Positions 20,018 through 28,898 of a stretch of 64,000 bases of DNA are shown one piece after another. A model generated the notes under the pieces. It was not told where the DNA came from, did not search any database, and saw only the letters and a list, made by a program, of their open reading frames with translations. Within the stretch, counting starts at the first letter, position 1; each line of letters begins with the position of its first letter. A program made the position numbers and the translations under genes. The stretch is from positions 6,876,001 to 6,940,000 of the forward strand of contig NC_013132.1 of the NCBI RefSeq assembly GCF_000024005.1, read 5' to 3'. This DNA comes from Chitinophaga pinensis DSM 2588. Its GTDB lineage: Bacteria; Bacteroidota; Bacteroidia; Chitinophagales; Chitinophagaceae.

Positions 20018-20942
20018 ATTGCAGAAAGCTGAAAGGAACACCGATGCTTAGGCTCCATCCACGGCTCTTCACACTGTTCAGACGGGTCACCGCCAGTCCT
20101 CCATTCCGTAGATACAACTGCTCGGAACCATGCCCCGTAATACGATAGTCACAGGCCAGTTCCAGCTGCACTGCAGTAAAACCTAAAAGTCTTTTCTCCA
20201 TCGCAACAGCAGGACGCAGCCCATATCCCTTTGCCACATGCAGAAAACTCAGGGGATGCTGAAAACTGGGAATAAGGTTCCAGTCGGCTTCCGCACGATA
20301 CCATAACTGACTATAAGCCAATGTTCCTCTTAACAATGTATTGTCTGATGTCTGCCATTGCACTGCTGTATTGATCAACATCCCGCTCCATTTACTAAAA
20401 TAGGTAGTCCGGAGATCCTGTGGCGTAAGGACGTCTGCAGGTAACAGGTAGTTCAGCTGATGTTGCTCCGTATAACCAGTTTGTATATTCCAGCTGATTC
20501 GTCCGGAGGTATACAGCTCAAAACCTACCACACCATGCAGCTCCTTTATACGCCCCCTATCTGCACGAAACTTACCTGCAAAGGTCGGATACTGCCTGTC
20601 ATCTTCCTGATAGTCATTATCAGTAGCATGTCCGCTGATATAACCCGCCCTGCTGAAAGACAATGTTGTAAACCATCTGCGGAATGGCTGGTATGTCAGA
20701 CTACCTTTCATACCTATGCCTGATTGTGCATACCATTCCAGTTCTGACATAATATTAGGAGCAGTACCCTGACTGTTCCCTGCTACAGACCAGATCAGGT
20801 GATTGCGGACGCCGGTGGCAGCAATATCCGCACGTAATATTGGCTTAAAAGGAGTAGCCTGTTGCGCTACTACAGATGTAAAACATCCACCGTATGCACA
20901 ACAGGCTACCAATAATTTCCCCAGTCGCTGTCTTATTTCCAT
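20016..20942 (-). CDS. Outer-membrane beta-barrel protein at the end of the mannan operon
   Basis: A 308-residue protein with a signal peptide (cleaved near VVAQQ, about residue 27) and an alternating amphipathic pattern ending SLSIGVPFSFLQ, all consistent with a beta-barrel of roughly 10-12 strands. Loops with acidic residues (HATDNDYQEDDRQYP) and the segment SELEWYAQSGIGMKGSLTY recall omptin-like or Protochlamydia outer membrane proteins, but I am not sure of a family. Its start codon overlaps the end of the GH26 gene by 10 bases, so the two are translated from one message. A non-SusC barrel in such a locus is unusual; a porin, a protease-like or an accessory role are all open. Confidence 0.7.
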   Translation of the reverse strand: MEIRQRLGKLLVACCAYGGCFTSVVAQQATPFKPILRADIAATGVRNHLIWSVAGNSQGTAPNIMSELEWYAQSGIGMKGSLTYQPFRRWFTTLSFSRAGYISGHATDNDYQEDDRQYPTFAGKFRADRGRIKELHGVVGFELYTSGRISWNIQTGYTEQHQLNYLLPADVLTPQDLRTTYFSKWSGMLINTAVQWQTSDNTLLRGTLAYSQLWYRAEADWNLIPSFQHPLSFLHVAKGYGLRPAVAMEKRLLGFTAVQLELACDYRITGHGSEQLYLRNGGLAVTRLNSVKSRGWSLSIGVPFSFLQ

Positions 20943-21961
20943 CCAGGCATTTTTTCCAGCGTGATGACGTTATCGGCGTTGTATAATTGCTGCAGCTCCG
21001 CATTACTATTTTTATCATAAGTCAGTTCGGACCAGCTCATGAAAAATATCCAGCTGCTCTGATTCCTGAGTTCCGCGACAGTAGGCAATTTATCACATTC
21101 CCCGATGGCAACCGGTTTACCCTTCGCTGCCCGTAACATGACCTCATACTTTGACTGGGTATAGCCGGAACCATCATATACATCCAGGGCGGCGATATCA
21201 TAGTAGTCTTCCCCCGGATGATAGCTGACGGCATCCCCGGCGAGCGAACCAAAATCCTGAATATCCCATACCCAGATAAGATTATTCAGACCCTTTATCC
21301 TGGACATATAATCATGCATCATCCGGTACAGTTTAACCGTTCCTTCCGCTCCTGGCCGACCGCCCCACCAGAACTTACCCTGATTCATTTCATGCATGGG
21401 ACGCCAGAGTACTTCCACTCCTTTATCCTGTAATTGTTTCAGGTAAATACAGATTTCATCTACTCTCGCCTTCCATTTCAGATTGAGTACAGTGCCATCT
21501 GTACATAGTTCTTTCCACTGTGCATCGGTCAGTTTACTTAATACGCCCTTGCCGTCATCCCACGCACAAGGCTCTTCGTTGGCCGGATTACAGGCGTGCC
21601 ACATCAGGTTGATAACGGCTCCTTTCTCCCATTGTCTCACGGCTTCATCAATCATCTTCTGCCGGTTATCAATATTGTCCTGCTGAAAGAGAAAATCCCC
21701 GCTCCATAGCGCCGGATAACGACCGGTAGTCGTAAAGATCTCGTTGGTCCATTTCGCAGGCGTACTGTTAGGTTCGCGGTTATGGATACCGGACAATGTT
21801 TTCTTCCCTGCCAGGCTATACAGGTATTTTACCGTGCGGAAATTACTTTGTACTGTATCCTCTTCCGTACCCGTGGTGGCTTTTTCGTTCGCATTTTTGG
21901 AACAGGCGCCGAAGGCCATCCATAAAGAGAGAATAATAATATGCAGACTCATAGTTTTCAT
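20933..21961 (-). CDS. GH26 beta-mannanase (lipoprotein)
   Basis: A 342-residue endo-acting glycoside hydrolase of family 26, the main family of beta-1,4-mannanases. A lipobox (FGAC, Cys20) anchors it to a membrane, probably the outer one. Motifs fit GH26: TLSGIH at about 55, INLMWHACNP with His122, the acid/base Glu191 in LWRPMHEMNQG, WVWDI at about 231 and the nucleophile Glu288 in AIGECDK. A GH26 in a locus with GH130 and an epimerase points to mannan cleavage to mannobiose and larger oligomers; other GH26 activities (for example xylanase) are much less likely. The protein is fourth in the SusC-led leftward operon. Confidence 0.93.
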   Translation of the reverse strand: MKTMSLHIIILSLWMAFGACSKNANEKATTGTEEDTVQSNFRTVKYLYSLAGKKTLSGIHNREPNSTPAKWTNEIFTTTGRYPALWSGDFLFQQDNIDNRQKMIDEAVRQWEKGAVINLMWHACNPANEEPCAWDDGKGVLSKLTDAQWKELCTDGTVLNLKWKARVDEICIYLKQLQDKGVEVLWRPMHEMNQGKFWWGGRPGAEGTVKLYRMMHDYMSRIKGLNNLIWVWDIQDFGSLAGDAVSYHPGEDYYDIAALDVYDGSGYTQSKYEVMLRAAKGKPVAIGECDKLPTVAELRNQSSWIFFMSWSELTYDKNSNAELQQLYNADNVITLEKMPGWK

Positions 21962-21972
21962 ATCTGTGGCAG

Positions 21973-22896
21973 TTACTGGTTCTTTTTAATATCTATCCAG
22001 AATCGACGTGGACGTTTCACAAATTTGTCAAGATCGGAATAGATATTTCCCCAGTCATCGGTGCCGCTAAGTGTAAAATCAAGGGAGTTATCTGTAATCG
22101 TTTTATTCAGACCATTGCCCAGATCAATGCTCATTGCGCCCAGGAAAGCGCCGCTGGTCCTTTTACCTTCTTTGCTGATAAAGGTAACGGTATTGTTCAC
22201 ATAATCTCTTTCCCAGGTACTTTCCCCGGTTGGTACCAGGCGATATACATTATTCAGGTCCATTACGGGGTTATTGTACAGAAAGCTCGCATAAGCACCG
22301 TCTGGTCCAGCGTTATTGGTCACCTTACCAGTCGTTTTCCCATCCGCAGTCACCCCACCGAATTCAAACGTGATCGTATTATCTAGTTCCTTATCCGGCG
22401 TATCAGCACCCGTCCAGACCCAGGGTTTGTCTTTCAGGTTGATGACACCGCCACCACCATATTCCGGTCCGGTACCGCCATAAAGTACCAGGGATTGTAT
22501 GGAATAAGTGCCCAGCAGTGTTTCTGTGAATGGAATGATCTCTACCGTCCATTCGCGGGTGCTGCCTGATTCTGAAGTAATAGTAAATTTCGCCTGGTTG
22601 TTACTCGCCGTAAAATTAACAGGTACTCCATTCGCAGGGGAGATATCGGCCTTATAGGAAGTCTGGATCTGTGCCACTACTTTACTCAGATCTGTACCTG
22701 CCTGCACCAGTACTTTCACCGTAGCTTTCGCGTCCGTTCTGTTGATGGCGGCCGGTCCTACCTGTACCAGTCCGCCACCTAAAGTAATTGCTTCAATAGA
22801 TCTTTCATTGCTGCTGACGCCATCAAAGGGATCTTTCGTACAGGCGCTGCAGCAGATGATCAATAGCAAGGATATATAAAGAGACAGTTGTTTCAT
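21973..22896 (-). CDS. Candidate surface glycan-binding lipoprotein (SusE/SGBP-like)
   Basis: A 307-residue lipoprotein (lipobox CSAC, Cys19). Residues about 30-130 form an Ig-like domain with the pattern DAKATVKVLVQAGTDLSK and REWTVEIIPF, which is shared with other Bacteroidota surface proteins (DUF5018-like). The rest (130-307) is a beta-rich domain with several Trp (PWVWTGADTPDK, FWIDI) and conserved aromatic positions that could bind sugar. It follows SusD in the operon, where SGBP proteins normally sit. No enzyme motif was seen. A binding role is inference from position and the pattern; it could be tested by binding to mannans. Confidence 0.8.
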   Translation of the reverse strand: MKQLSLYISLLLIICCSACTKDPFDGVSSNERSIEAITLGGGLVQVGPAAINRTDAKATVKVLVQAGTDLSKVVAQIQTSYKADISPANGVPVNFTASNNQAKFTITSESGSTREWTVEIIPFTETLLGTYSIQSLVLYGGTGPEYGGGGVINLKDKPWVWTGADTPDKELDNTITFEFGGVTADGKTTGKVTNNAGPDGAYASFLYNNPVMDLNNVYRLVPTGESTWERDYVNNTVTFISKEGKRTSGAFLGAMSIDLGNGLNKTITDNSLDFTLSGTDDWGNIYSDLDKFVKRPRRFWIDIKKNQ

Positions 22897-22905
22897 AACG
22901 ATTAA

Positions 22906-24426
22906 TTATTTCATTAAAGGATTTGTATCCAGTTCCCTTTGCGGAATCGGGAAGAAGTAAGCGCCGCTGGTGATGACTTTACCATATTGCTGTACCAGTA
23001 CTTTTTCCATGGTATTCGTTCTGCGCAGATCAAACAAACGGCTGCCTTCAAAAGCCAGTTCCCAGGCACGTTCCTGTACGACTGCATTACGGAAAGTAGC
23101 AGCACTCAGTCCGGGCTGTAAATCGCCAATACCTGCACGGGCGCGTATTTTATTAACAGCAGCATATCCATCTGCCGTAGGTCCGCAGGCCTCCGCATAG
23201 GTGAGCAGGATATCACTATACCGGATGATAGGAGAATTGGCACTGGTGGCATCTCCTATACGTGCCGGATCAATGAACTTACGGGTGAAAGGACGGGAAC
23301 TGCTGCTGATATCCAGCTGGTAGGTTTGTCCGTTGTTGGTATAAGATGACACGATCAACTGTGTTTTCCGACGGTCGTTATCCGCATAACTGAAATAAAC
23401 ACCTGATTCTGTCCGGAAGTGTCCCCAGCCCTGTCCTATATCAATCTTCACGCTATCCGGCTTTAACTGGTTATAGGCAATCGTCATGGGACGGTCGGCA
23501 GGCAGGAACATGTTGGGCAGTTTTGAAAAACTACCTTCCCGGTCACCGCTTCTGTCCACAGCAGCATCAAAAATGTGTTCTGTTACGGCCGCCTTCTTGT
23601 AGATATCAATGTTAAAGATATCTGGCAATGCAGGTGTTAATGCAAATGCCGACTGGCCGGCAACTACCTTCTCTGCATATAATTTTGCCTGTGCATATAA
23701 CTCGTCCGGATTAGTCACAAAATCATATCCCGGAGAACCGGATGCTTTGGAAGATGCCAGATGCAGATACACCTTCGCGAGTAATCCTTCTGCCGCAGGT
23801 TGATTGGCACGACCTTCACTGATACGCGATTGGGTAATCAATGAATCTGCCGCCTGCAGATCACTGACGATCTGTGTATAGACGTCTTTGATAGGGGATT
23901 TCGCAATAGGTATCTGCGAAGCATCATCAATAGTCGTTGTGCGTAAAGGCACTTCTCCAAACATCCTTACCAGGTTAAAGAAGTGTAAGGCCCGCAGGAA
24001 ATAACCTTCCCCTGTGATCTGGTTACGTTCTGCATCCGTCATACCAGGGATCTTCGGCACATTGGCAATCACCGCATTCGCCCTGGCAATACCTCTGTAC
24101 ATATAGGTCCAGATATTGTCGAGATCGGGGTTGGTGGATGTGGTACGCAATTCATCCAGTTCGAAGTTGCCTACGCCCGCATCGCCTTTCTGCGTCAGAT
24201 TCTCTGTCGGTAATTCTGTGATGATATAATAACCTCTTGAGTAATAACCTACCTCCGGCAGGATGGAATAGGCATATATAATGGCTGCCCGTGCGTCGTC
24301 GGCAGTTTTATAGTAGGTCTGTGAATTGATCATCCCATAGGGTTGCTCATCCAATTTAGAACAGCCCACCAGCGTGGAAACGCCCAACATGGCGGGGAGT
24401 ATATATCTGTAAGCGAATTTTTTCAT
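22906..24426 (-). CDS. SusD-family nutrient-binding outer membrane lipoprotein
   Basis: A 506-residue SusD-like protein. Lipobox Cys22 (STLVGC), then SKLDEQP. The SusD tetratricopeptide core is present: the first TPR area ADDARAAIIYAYSILPEVG, the LRALHFFNLVRMFGEVPL motif at about 147, the PAAEGLLAKVYLHLASS segment, and the C-terminal pattern LTYAEACGPTADGYAAVNKIRARAGI, followed by ERAWELAFEGSRLFDLRRT. It sits on the SusC pore as a lid and captures oligosaccharides. The gene starts 18 bases after the SusC stop. Confidence 0.97.
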   Translation of the reverse strand: MKKFAYRYILPAMLGVSTLVGCSKLDEQPYGMINSQTYYKTADDARAAIIYAYSILPEVGYYSRGYYIITELPTENLTQKGDAGVGNFELDELRTTSTNPDLDNIWTYMYRGIARANAVIANVPKIPGMTDAERNQITGEGYFLRALHFFNLVRMFGEVPLRTTTIDDASQIPIAKSPIKDVYTQIVSDLQAADSLITQSRISEGRANQPAAEGLLAKVYLHLASSKASGSPGYDFVTNPDELYAQAKLYAEKVVAGQSAFALTPALPDIFNIDIYKKAAVTEHIFDAAVDRSGDREGSFSKLPNMFLPADRPMTIAYNQLKPDSVKIDIGQGWGHFRTESGVYFSYADNDRRKTQLIVSSYTNNGQTYQLDISSSSRPFTRKFIDPARIGDATSANSPIIRYSDILLTYAEACGPTADGYAAVNKIRARAGIGDLQPGLSAATFRNAVVQERAWELAFEGSRLFDLRRTNTMEKVLVQQYGKVITSGAYFFPIPQRELDTNPLMK

Positions 24427-24444
24427 GTCTGTGATTTTAACGGA

Positions 24445-27400
24445 TTAGAATACTACATTAGCGCCCAGGGATAGAGCACGCGGACGTGGATATGCGCCGT
24501 TGTTGATACCACTCTCCCCTACTTCCGGATCAAAGCCTTTATTGAAGCCGGTGAAGGTATAGAGGTTATTGCCCGACAGGTATACCCGGAGACTCTTCAC
24601 AAATTTCACCGCATCAGTTTTCAGGTTATAACCAAATGTTACGTTCTGCACTCTCAGGAAAGAGCCGTCTGTCAGGTAGAAATCGGAAGCTCGCCATCCA
24701 CGGGTACCATTTGCCCTTGGATATGCCATACTGGGATTATCCGGCGTCCAGCGCTGTAGCCAGCGGCTGGCAGTCATTTTCTGGAAATCCCAGACGTCTC
24801 CGCCTTGCACACCATAGAGTTGCATGGACAAGTCGAACTGTTTATAGCGCACATTGGTATTCAGACTATAAATAAAATCAGGATTAGGATTGCCGATAAT
24901 TGTACGGTCATAAGAGTCAACGATACCATCCGGCTTAGCATCCGGACCGGAGACATCCAGGTATTTTATCTCGCCTGGTTGCGCATCTACACCGGTCAGG
25001 CCCGCTTTGATACCTTCGTCAAGGGTCTGGATAATACCAGCTGTTTTGTATCCGTAAAAAGAGAACATCGGCTGCCCTACGGTATAGGTGCTGATCTGTT
25101 GGCGCACGGATTCATACAGCGAACCAATAAACACCTGGTTACTCTCTCCCATGGCCACCACTTTGTTGGTGTTTTTGGTGAACATACCGCCTACGCTCCA
25201 GGTGAAATCTGCCTTATTGATCACATTCGCATTCAGACCGATCTCTATACCACGGTTCTCGATCTTTCCGTCATTGATCCACTGCTGGTCATATCCGGCG
25301 CTGGGCGCGATAGTTTTCAACCGCAACAAGTCACTGGTACGTTTGATATAATAATCGGCACTGATAGTAATCCGCTGATCCAGGAAGCCCATGTCAACAC
25401 CCAGATCGAGGGAGCGGGTTGTTTCCCATTTCAGACTGTTATTTCCAAGTCCGCCGACAATGGTACGTCCCTGTTCGTCATTGGCGCCTGCCAGTCCGGG
25501 ACCGAAACCAGTCTCAAATACGGAGCCGGTGAAATACTTATTAGAACCATAACGGTCCAGCGTCTGATAAGGACTGATACCCTGGTTGCCCGTCAAGCCG
25601 TAACTACCTCTTACTTTCAGCTCAGAGAAAAGACCCAGTTGCCTGATAAAAGGCTCTTCTCCTGCTTTCCAGGCCAATGCCGCAGAAGGGAAAAAGGCCC
25701 ATTTGTTATTAGCGCCAAATTTGGTAGAACCATCTGCTCTGGCGGTGAGTGTCAACAGGTATTTATCGTTGAAGGTATAATTACCACGACCGTACCAGGA
25801 AGCGAGATTAAAGCGCTGCAGGGAATTGGAGATCAGCATGGTACCGGCAGTAGCCAGGTTCTCGTTCTGCATTACGTCATTGACAAAGTTCTGACCGGTC
25901 AGCGAACTAAACCTGTTCTCTGTTTTCTGGTAAGAAAAACCTGCTACCAGGGTGGCCCTATGCAGTTTGCCGAAATCTTTATTGATGGTAAAATAGTTCT
26001 CGTTCAGCAGATCAAAATAACTGCCGTTAGCGATACTCCCGTAGCTGCCTTTATTATCCAGCGCCCGCTGCGTGCTGTTCTTAGGATCGTACAGGTCCTG
26101 TATGCTATTGCCTGACTTGGCATTGATAGAGGTACGGAACTGTAACCAGCTGTTGATCCTGAAATTGACGTACAGGTTGCCAAGGAAATCAGTTGTTTTA
26201 GTCGTATTCAATAGCTGATTGGCTAAAGCAATGGGATTACCGAAGTCGGTATTGCTGGTACGGAAATAATTACCCGTAGAGTCATATACCGGCCAGATAC
26301 TGGATCTGCCGACGCCAAGCTGTTGTCCGGAAGCTTTTGTATATGCCAGGATTACGTTTGTACCTGCGGTAACGGCGTTGGTCAGTTTCTGTTCAAGGTT
26401 CAGCCGGGAGGTATACTTATCATACCCATTTTTAATGACCATACCTTGTTCATTGTAATAGTTACCCGATATGGCATATTTCGTCTTTTCACTACCACCG
26501 TCGGCGGTCAGCGTATAGTTCTGCGAGTAAGGATGACGGTATATCAGGTCGACCCAGTCGGTATTAACAGGCCATTGCGGTTTATTGGGGTCTAAACCGC
26601 GTAATTCTGCAATTGAAGGAAAATATACCATCCCTGTACCTACAGGTCTGTAAATACCTATATAAGGCACATCTGTGGCAATTGCGCCGCCATTGATGGC
26701 AGCTTCATTGGCAAAGGTGGCATCTTCTACAGGATCCCGCCATACATCCGGCTTATTCTCCAGGAACGACATTGTCTGTAAGGTGTTAAATGAAATACGG
26801 TGTTGTCCTTGCTTCCCTTTACGTGTTGTTACCACGATCACGCCATTAGCGCCACGGGAACCATAAATAGCGGCACTGGAGGCATCTTTCAGTACCTCTA
26901 TAGACTCAATATCTTCGGGGTTGATCTGTTTCAGGTTACCCGCATCTCCCCAGGGATAACCATCTACTACGACTAAAGGATCTTTAGACCCATTCAGGGA
27001 ACTGGCTCCCCTGATACGGATCGTAGCGCCCGCACCGGGAGCACCACCACCTGTAGTCACCTGTACACCGGCGATCTTTCCCTGAAGGAGCTGATCTACG
27101 GAGGCGGCGGGCGTCTTGTTCAGATCACCGCCTTTCAGGGTGGCGACGGCGCCTGTGAGGTCGCTTTTTTTGACAGCCCCGTAACCTACGACTACCACGT
27201 CGTTCAGACTACCAGGGGCCAGTTGCATGTTAACAGTAAAATCATTTTGTGTACCCAATGGGATCTCTTTTGTCTGCATCCCTACATAAGTTACCTGGAT
27301 TGTCTTCCCCGCCCCCGGAACATCCATGACAAATCTGCCGTCACCGTCGCTGACGGTGGCCGTCTTTGTTTCTTTTACGACTACTGTAGCGCCGGGGAGT

Positions 27401-27516
27401 GGTTTTGACTGATCATCGAAAACCTTTCCCGTAATCTTTCGCTGCTGCGCATTCACAATGATGGTTGGCAGGCATAGGAATAAAGCGATACTACAGCGTG
27501 CAATGAAATTTTTCAT
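24445..27516 (-). CDS. SusC-family TonB-dependent outer membrane transporter
   Basis: The start at 27516 (MKNFIARCSIALFLCLPTI) is preferred over the ATG at 27567, since it gives a clean signal peptide; length 1023 residues. In order: signal peptide, carboxypeptidase-like regulatory domain (about 28-110, KITGKVFDDQSKPLPGATV), plug domain starting LNDVVVVGYGAVKKSDLTGA with the TonB-box region before it, and a 22-strand barrel ending RALSLGANVVF. SusC family signature ASSAAIYGSRGANGVIVVTT is present. It imports oligosaccharides with energy from TonB. It heads a five-gene leftward operon (SusC, SusD, binding lipoprotein, GH26, barrel). It is divergent from the GH130 gene. Confidence 0.97.
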   Translation of the reverse strand: MKNFIARCSIALFLCLPTIIVNAQQRKITGKVFDDQSKPLPGATVVVKETKTATVSDGDGRFVMDVPGAGKTIQVTYVGMQTKEIPLGTQNDFTVNMQLAPGSLNDVVVVGYGAVKKSDLTGAVATLKGGDLNKTPAASVDQLLQGKIAGVQVTTGGGAPGAGATIRIRGASSLNGSKDPLVVVDGYPWGDAGNLKQINPEDIESIEVLKDASSAAIYGSRGANGVIVVTTRKGKQGQHRISFNTLQTMSFLENKPDVWRDPVEDATFANEAAINGGAIATDVPYIGIYRPVGTGMVYFPSIAELRGLDPNKPQWPVNTDWVDLIYRHPYSQNYTLTADGGSEKTKYAISGNYYNEQGMVIKNGYDKYTSRLNLEQKLTNAVTAGTNVILAYTKASGQQLGVGRSSIWPVYDSTGNYFRTSNTDFGNPIALANQLLNTTKTTDFLGNLYVNFRINSWLQFRTSINAKSGNSIQDLYDPKNSTQRALDNKGSYGSIANGSYFDLLNENYFTINKDFGKLHRATLVAGFSYQKTENRFSSLTGQNFVNDVMQNENLATAGTMLISNSLQRFNLASWYGRGNYTFNDKYLLTLTARADGSTKFGANNKWAFFPSAALAWKAGEEPFIRQLGLFSELKVRGSYGLTGNQGISPYQTLDRYGSNKYFTGSVFETGFGPGLAGANDEQGRTIVGGLGNNSLKWETTRSLDLGVDMGFLDQRITISADYYIKRTSDLLRLKTIAPSAGYDQQWINDGKIENRGIEIGLNANVINKADFTWSVGGMFTKNTNKVVAMGESNQVFIGSLYESVRQQISTYTVGQPMFSFYGYKTAGIIQTLDEGIKAGLTGVDAQPGEIKYLDVSGPDAKPDGIVDSYDRTIIGNPNPDFIYSLNTNVRYKQFDLSMQLYGVQGGDVWDFQKMTASRWLQRWTPDNPSMAYPRANGTRGWRASDFYLTDGSFLRVQNVTFGYNLKTDAVKFVKSLRVYLSGNNLYTFTGFNKGFDPEVGESGINNGAYPRPRALSLGANVVF

Positions 27517-27710
27517 AACGCATTCAGTTTTAAAACGTAGAAATAATGAAACAAAAGTAATGGGCATTACAAGGCGTTTCTGGTGCTATTCTATCAGATC
27601 ATGATCCTCAAACGATATTTGAAAGGAAGCAGTTGAGCATAGGAAATAGTCGTTTCAGCATTACCTGTCTGGCAGCATATGGACCTAGTTTTACGGATAA
27701 TAAATTCCAT

Positions 27711-28895
27711 ATGTCAAATTTTAACGCAAGACTGCAGGCATTACAGGTCGCACATCAGCAACTGCTGCATATGAACAATGAAGCCATATTACCCGGTAAC
27801 GGTATTTTTCTCAGATATAAAAACCCGGTACTCACGGCGACACATGTACCGTTGGAATGGTGTTATGACCTTAACCAGGCATCTAACCCTCATCTCATGA
27901 CCCGCTTTGGAATCAATGCCGTATTTAATGCGGGGGCTATCAAATGGGAAGGGAAATATATAGTGATCGCCCGTGTAGAGGGTTGGGACAGGAAATCCTT
28001 TTTTGCAGTGGCAGAGAGTGATAACGGCATCGATGGATTTCGCTTCAGGGACTTTCCCCTGCAAATTCCTGAAACAGCGATACCAGATACCAACATTTAT
28101 GATATGCGGGTAGTACAGCACGAGGATGGTTATGTTTATGGATTGTTCTGTACAGAACGCCGTGATCCTTCAGCTCCCGCCGGTGATCAATCAGCCGCCG
28201 TTGCGCAATGTGGTATTGTACGTACAAAAGACCTGGAAACCTGGGAGCGCTTACCAGACCTGGTCACGGCCTCTGCGCAACAACGGAATGTGGTATTACA
28301 TCCGGAATTCGTCAATGGAAAATATATGCTCTATACACGTCCGCAGGATGGCTTTATTGAAGCCGGTAAAGGCGGCGGTATAGGCGTAGGCTATTGTGAT
28401 AGTATGGAGAAAGCAGTGATCAGCACAGAGTCTGTGATCGATAATAAAGTGTACCATACCATTGCGGAAGCCAAGAACGGACAGGGACCTGCTCCTATCC
28501 GTACACCGCATGGCTGGCTGCACCTGGCACACGGCGTCAGAAATACGGCTGCGGGCTTACGCTATACACTATACCTGTTTATGACTTCCCTGGATCATCC
28601 GGAAGAAGTGATCTGTAAACCAGCAGGCTATTTTATGGCGCCCGAAGGTGATGAACGTGTCGGCGATGTATCCAATGTACTCTTCTCTAATGGCTGGATT
28701 GCTGATGAAGATGGTCAGGTGTTTATCTATTATGCAAGCAGCGATACCCGTCTGCATGTAGCCACCAGTTCCATTGCACAGCTGACCGACTACTGTATGC
28801 ATACAGCTCCTGACGGCCTGCGCTCTTTTGCTTCCGTCGCGACCTTATACAACATCATTGAAAGAAACAAAGCACTGGTACCCGCTGAAATATAA
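27711..28895 (+). CDS. GH130 4-O-beta-D-mannosyl-D-glucose phosphorylase
   Basis: I start at the ATG at 27711 (MSNFNARLQALQVAHQQLL), matching characterised enzymes; the in-frame ATG at 27633 would add 26 residues. The 394-residue protein is a cytoplasmic five-bladed beta-propeller of GH130 group 1. Asp131 in TNIYDMRVVQHEDG matches the catalytic proton donor of Bacteroides fragilis BfMGP, and other shared segments include NAGAIKWEGKYIVIARVEG, RNVVLHPEFV, YTRPQDGFI, HLAHGVRNTAAGLRYTLYL and FMAPEGDERVGDVSNV. It cleaves mannosyl-glucose with phosphate to mannose 1-phosphate and glucose. It begins the rightward operon and stands 3 bases before the transporter gene. Confidence 0.96.
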   Translation: MSNFNARLQALQVAHQQLLHMNNEAILPGNGIFLRYKNPVLTATHVPLEWCYDLNQASNPHLMTRFGINAVFNAGAIKWEGKYIVIARVEGWDRKSFFAVAESDNGIDGFRFRDFPLQIPETAIPDTNIYDMRVVQHEDGYVYGLFCTERRDPSAPAGDQSAAVAQCGIVRTKDLETWERLPDLVTASAQQRNVVLHPEFVNGKYMLYTRPQDGFIEAGKGGGIGVGYCDSMEKAVISTESVIDNKVYHTIAEAKNGQGPAPIRTPHGWLHLAHGVRNTAAGLRYTLYLFMTSLDHPEEVICKPAGYFMAPEGDERVGDVSNVLFSNGWIADEDGQVFIYYASSDTRLHVATSSIAQLTDYCMHTAPDGLRSFASVATLYNIIERNKALVPAEI

Positions 28896-28898
28896 ACT

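Noticed and set aside
24805..26115. A 436-codon open frame antisense to the SusC gene
   Set aside because: It is the complement of strongly coding SusC sequence and its translation has no family features; the SusC reading has all the expected motifs.
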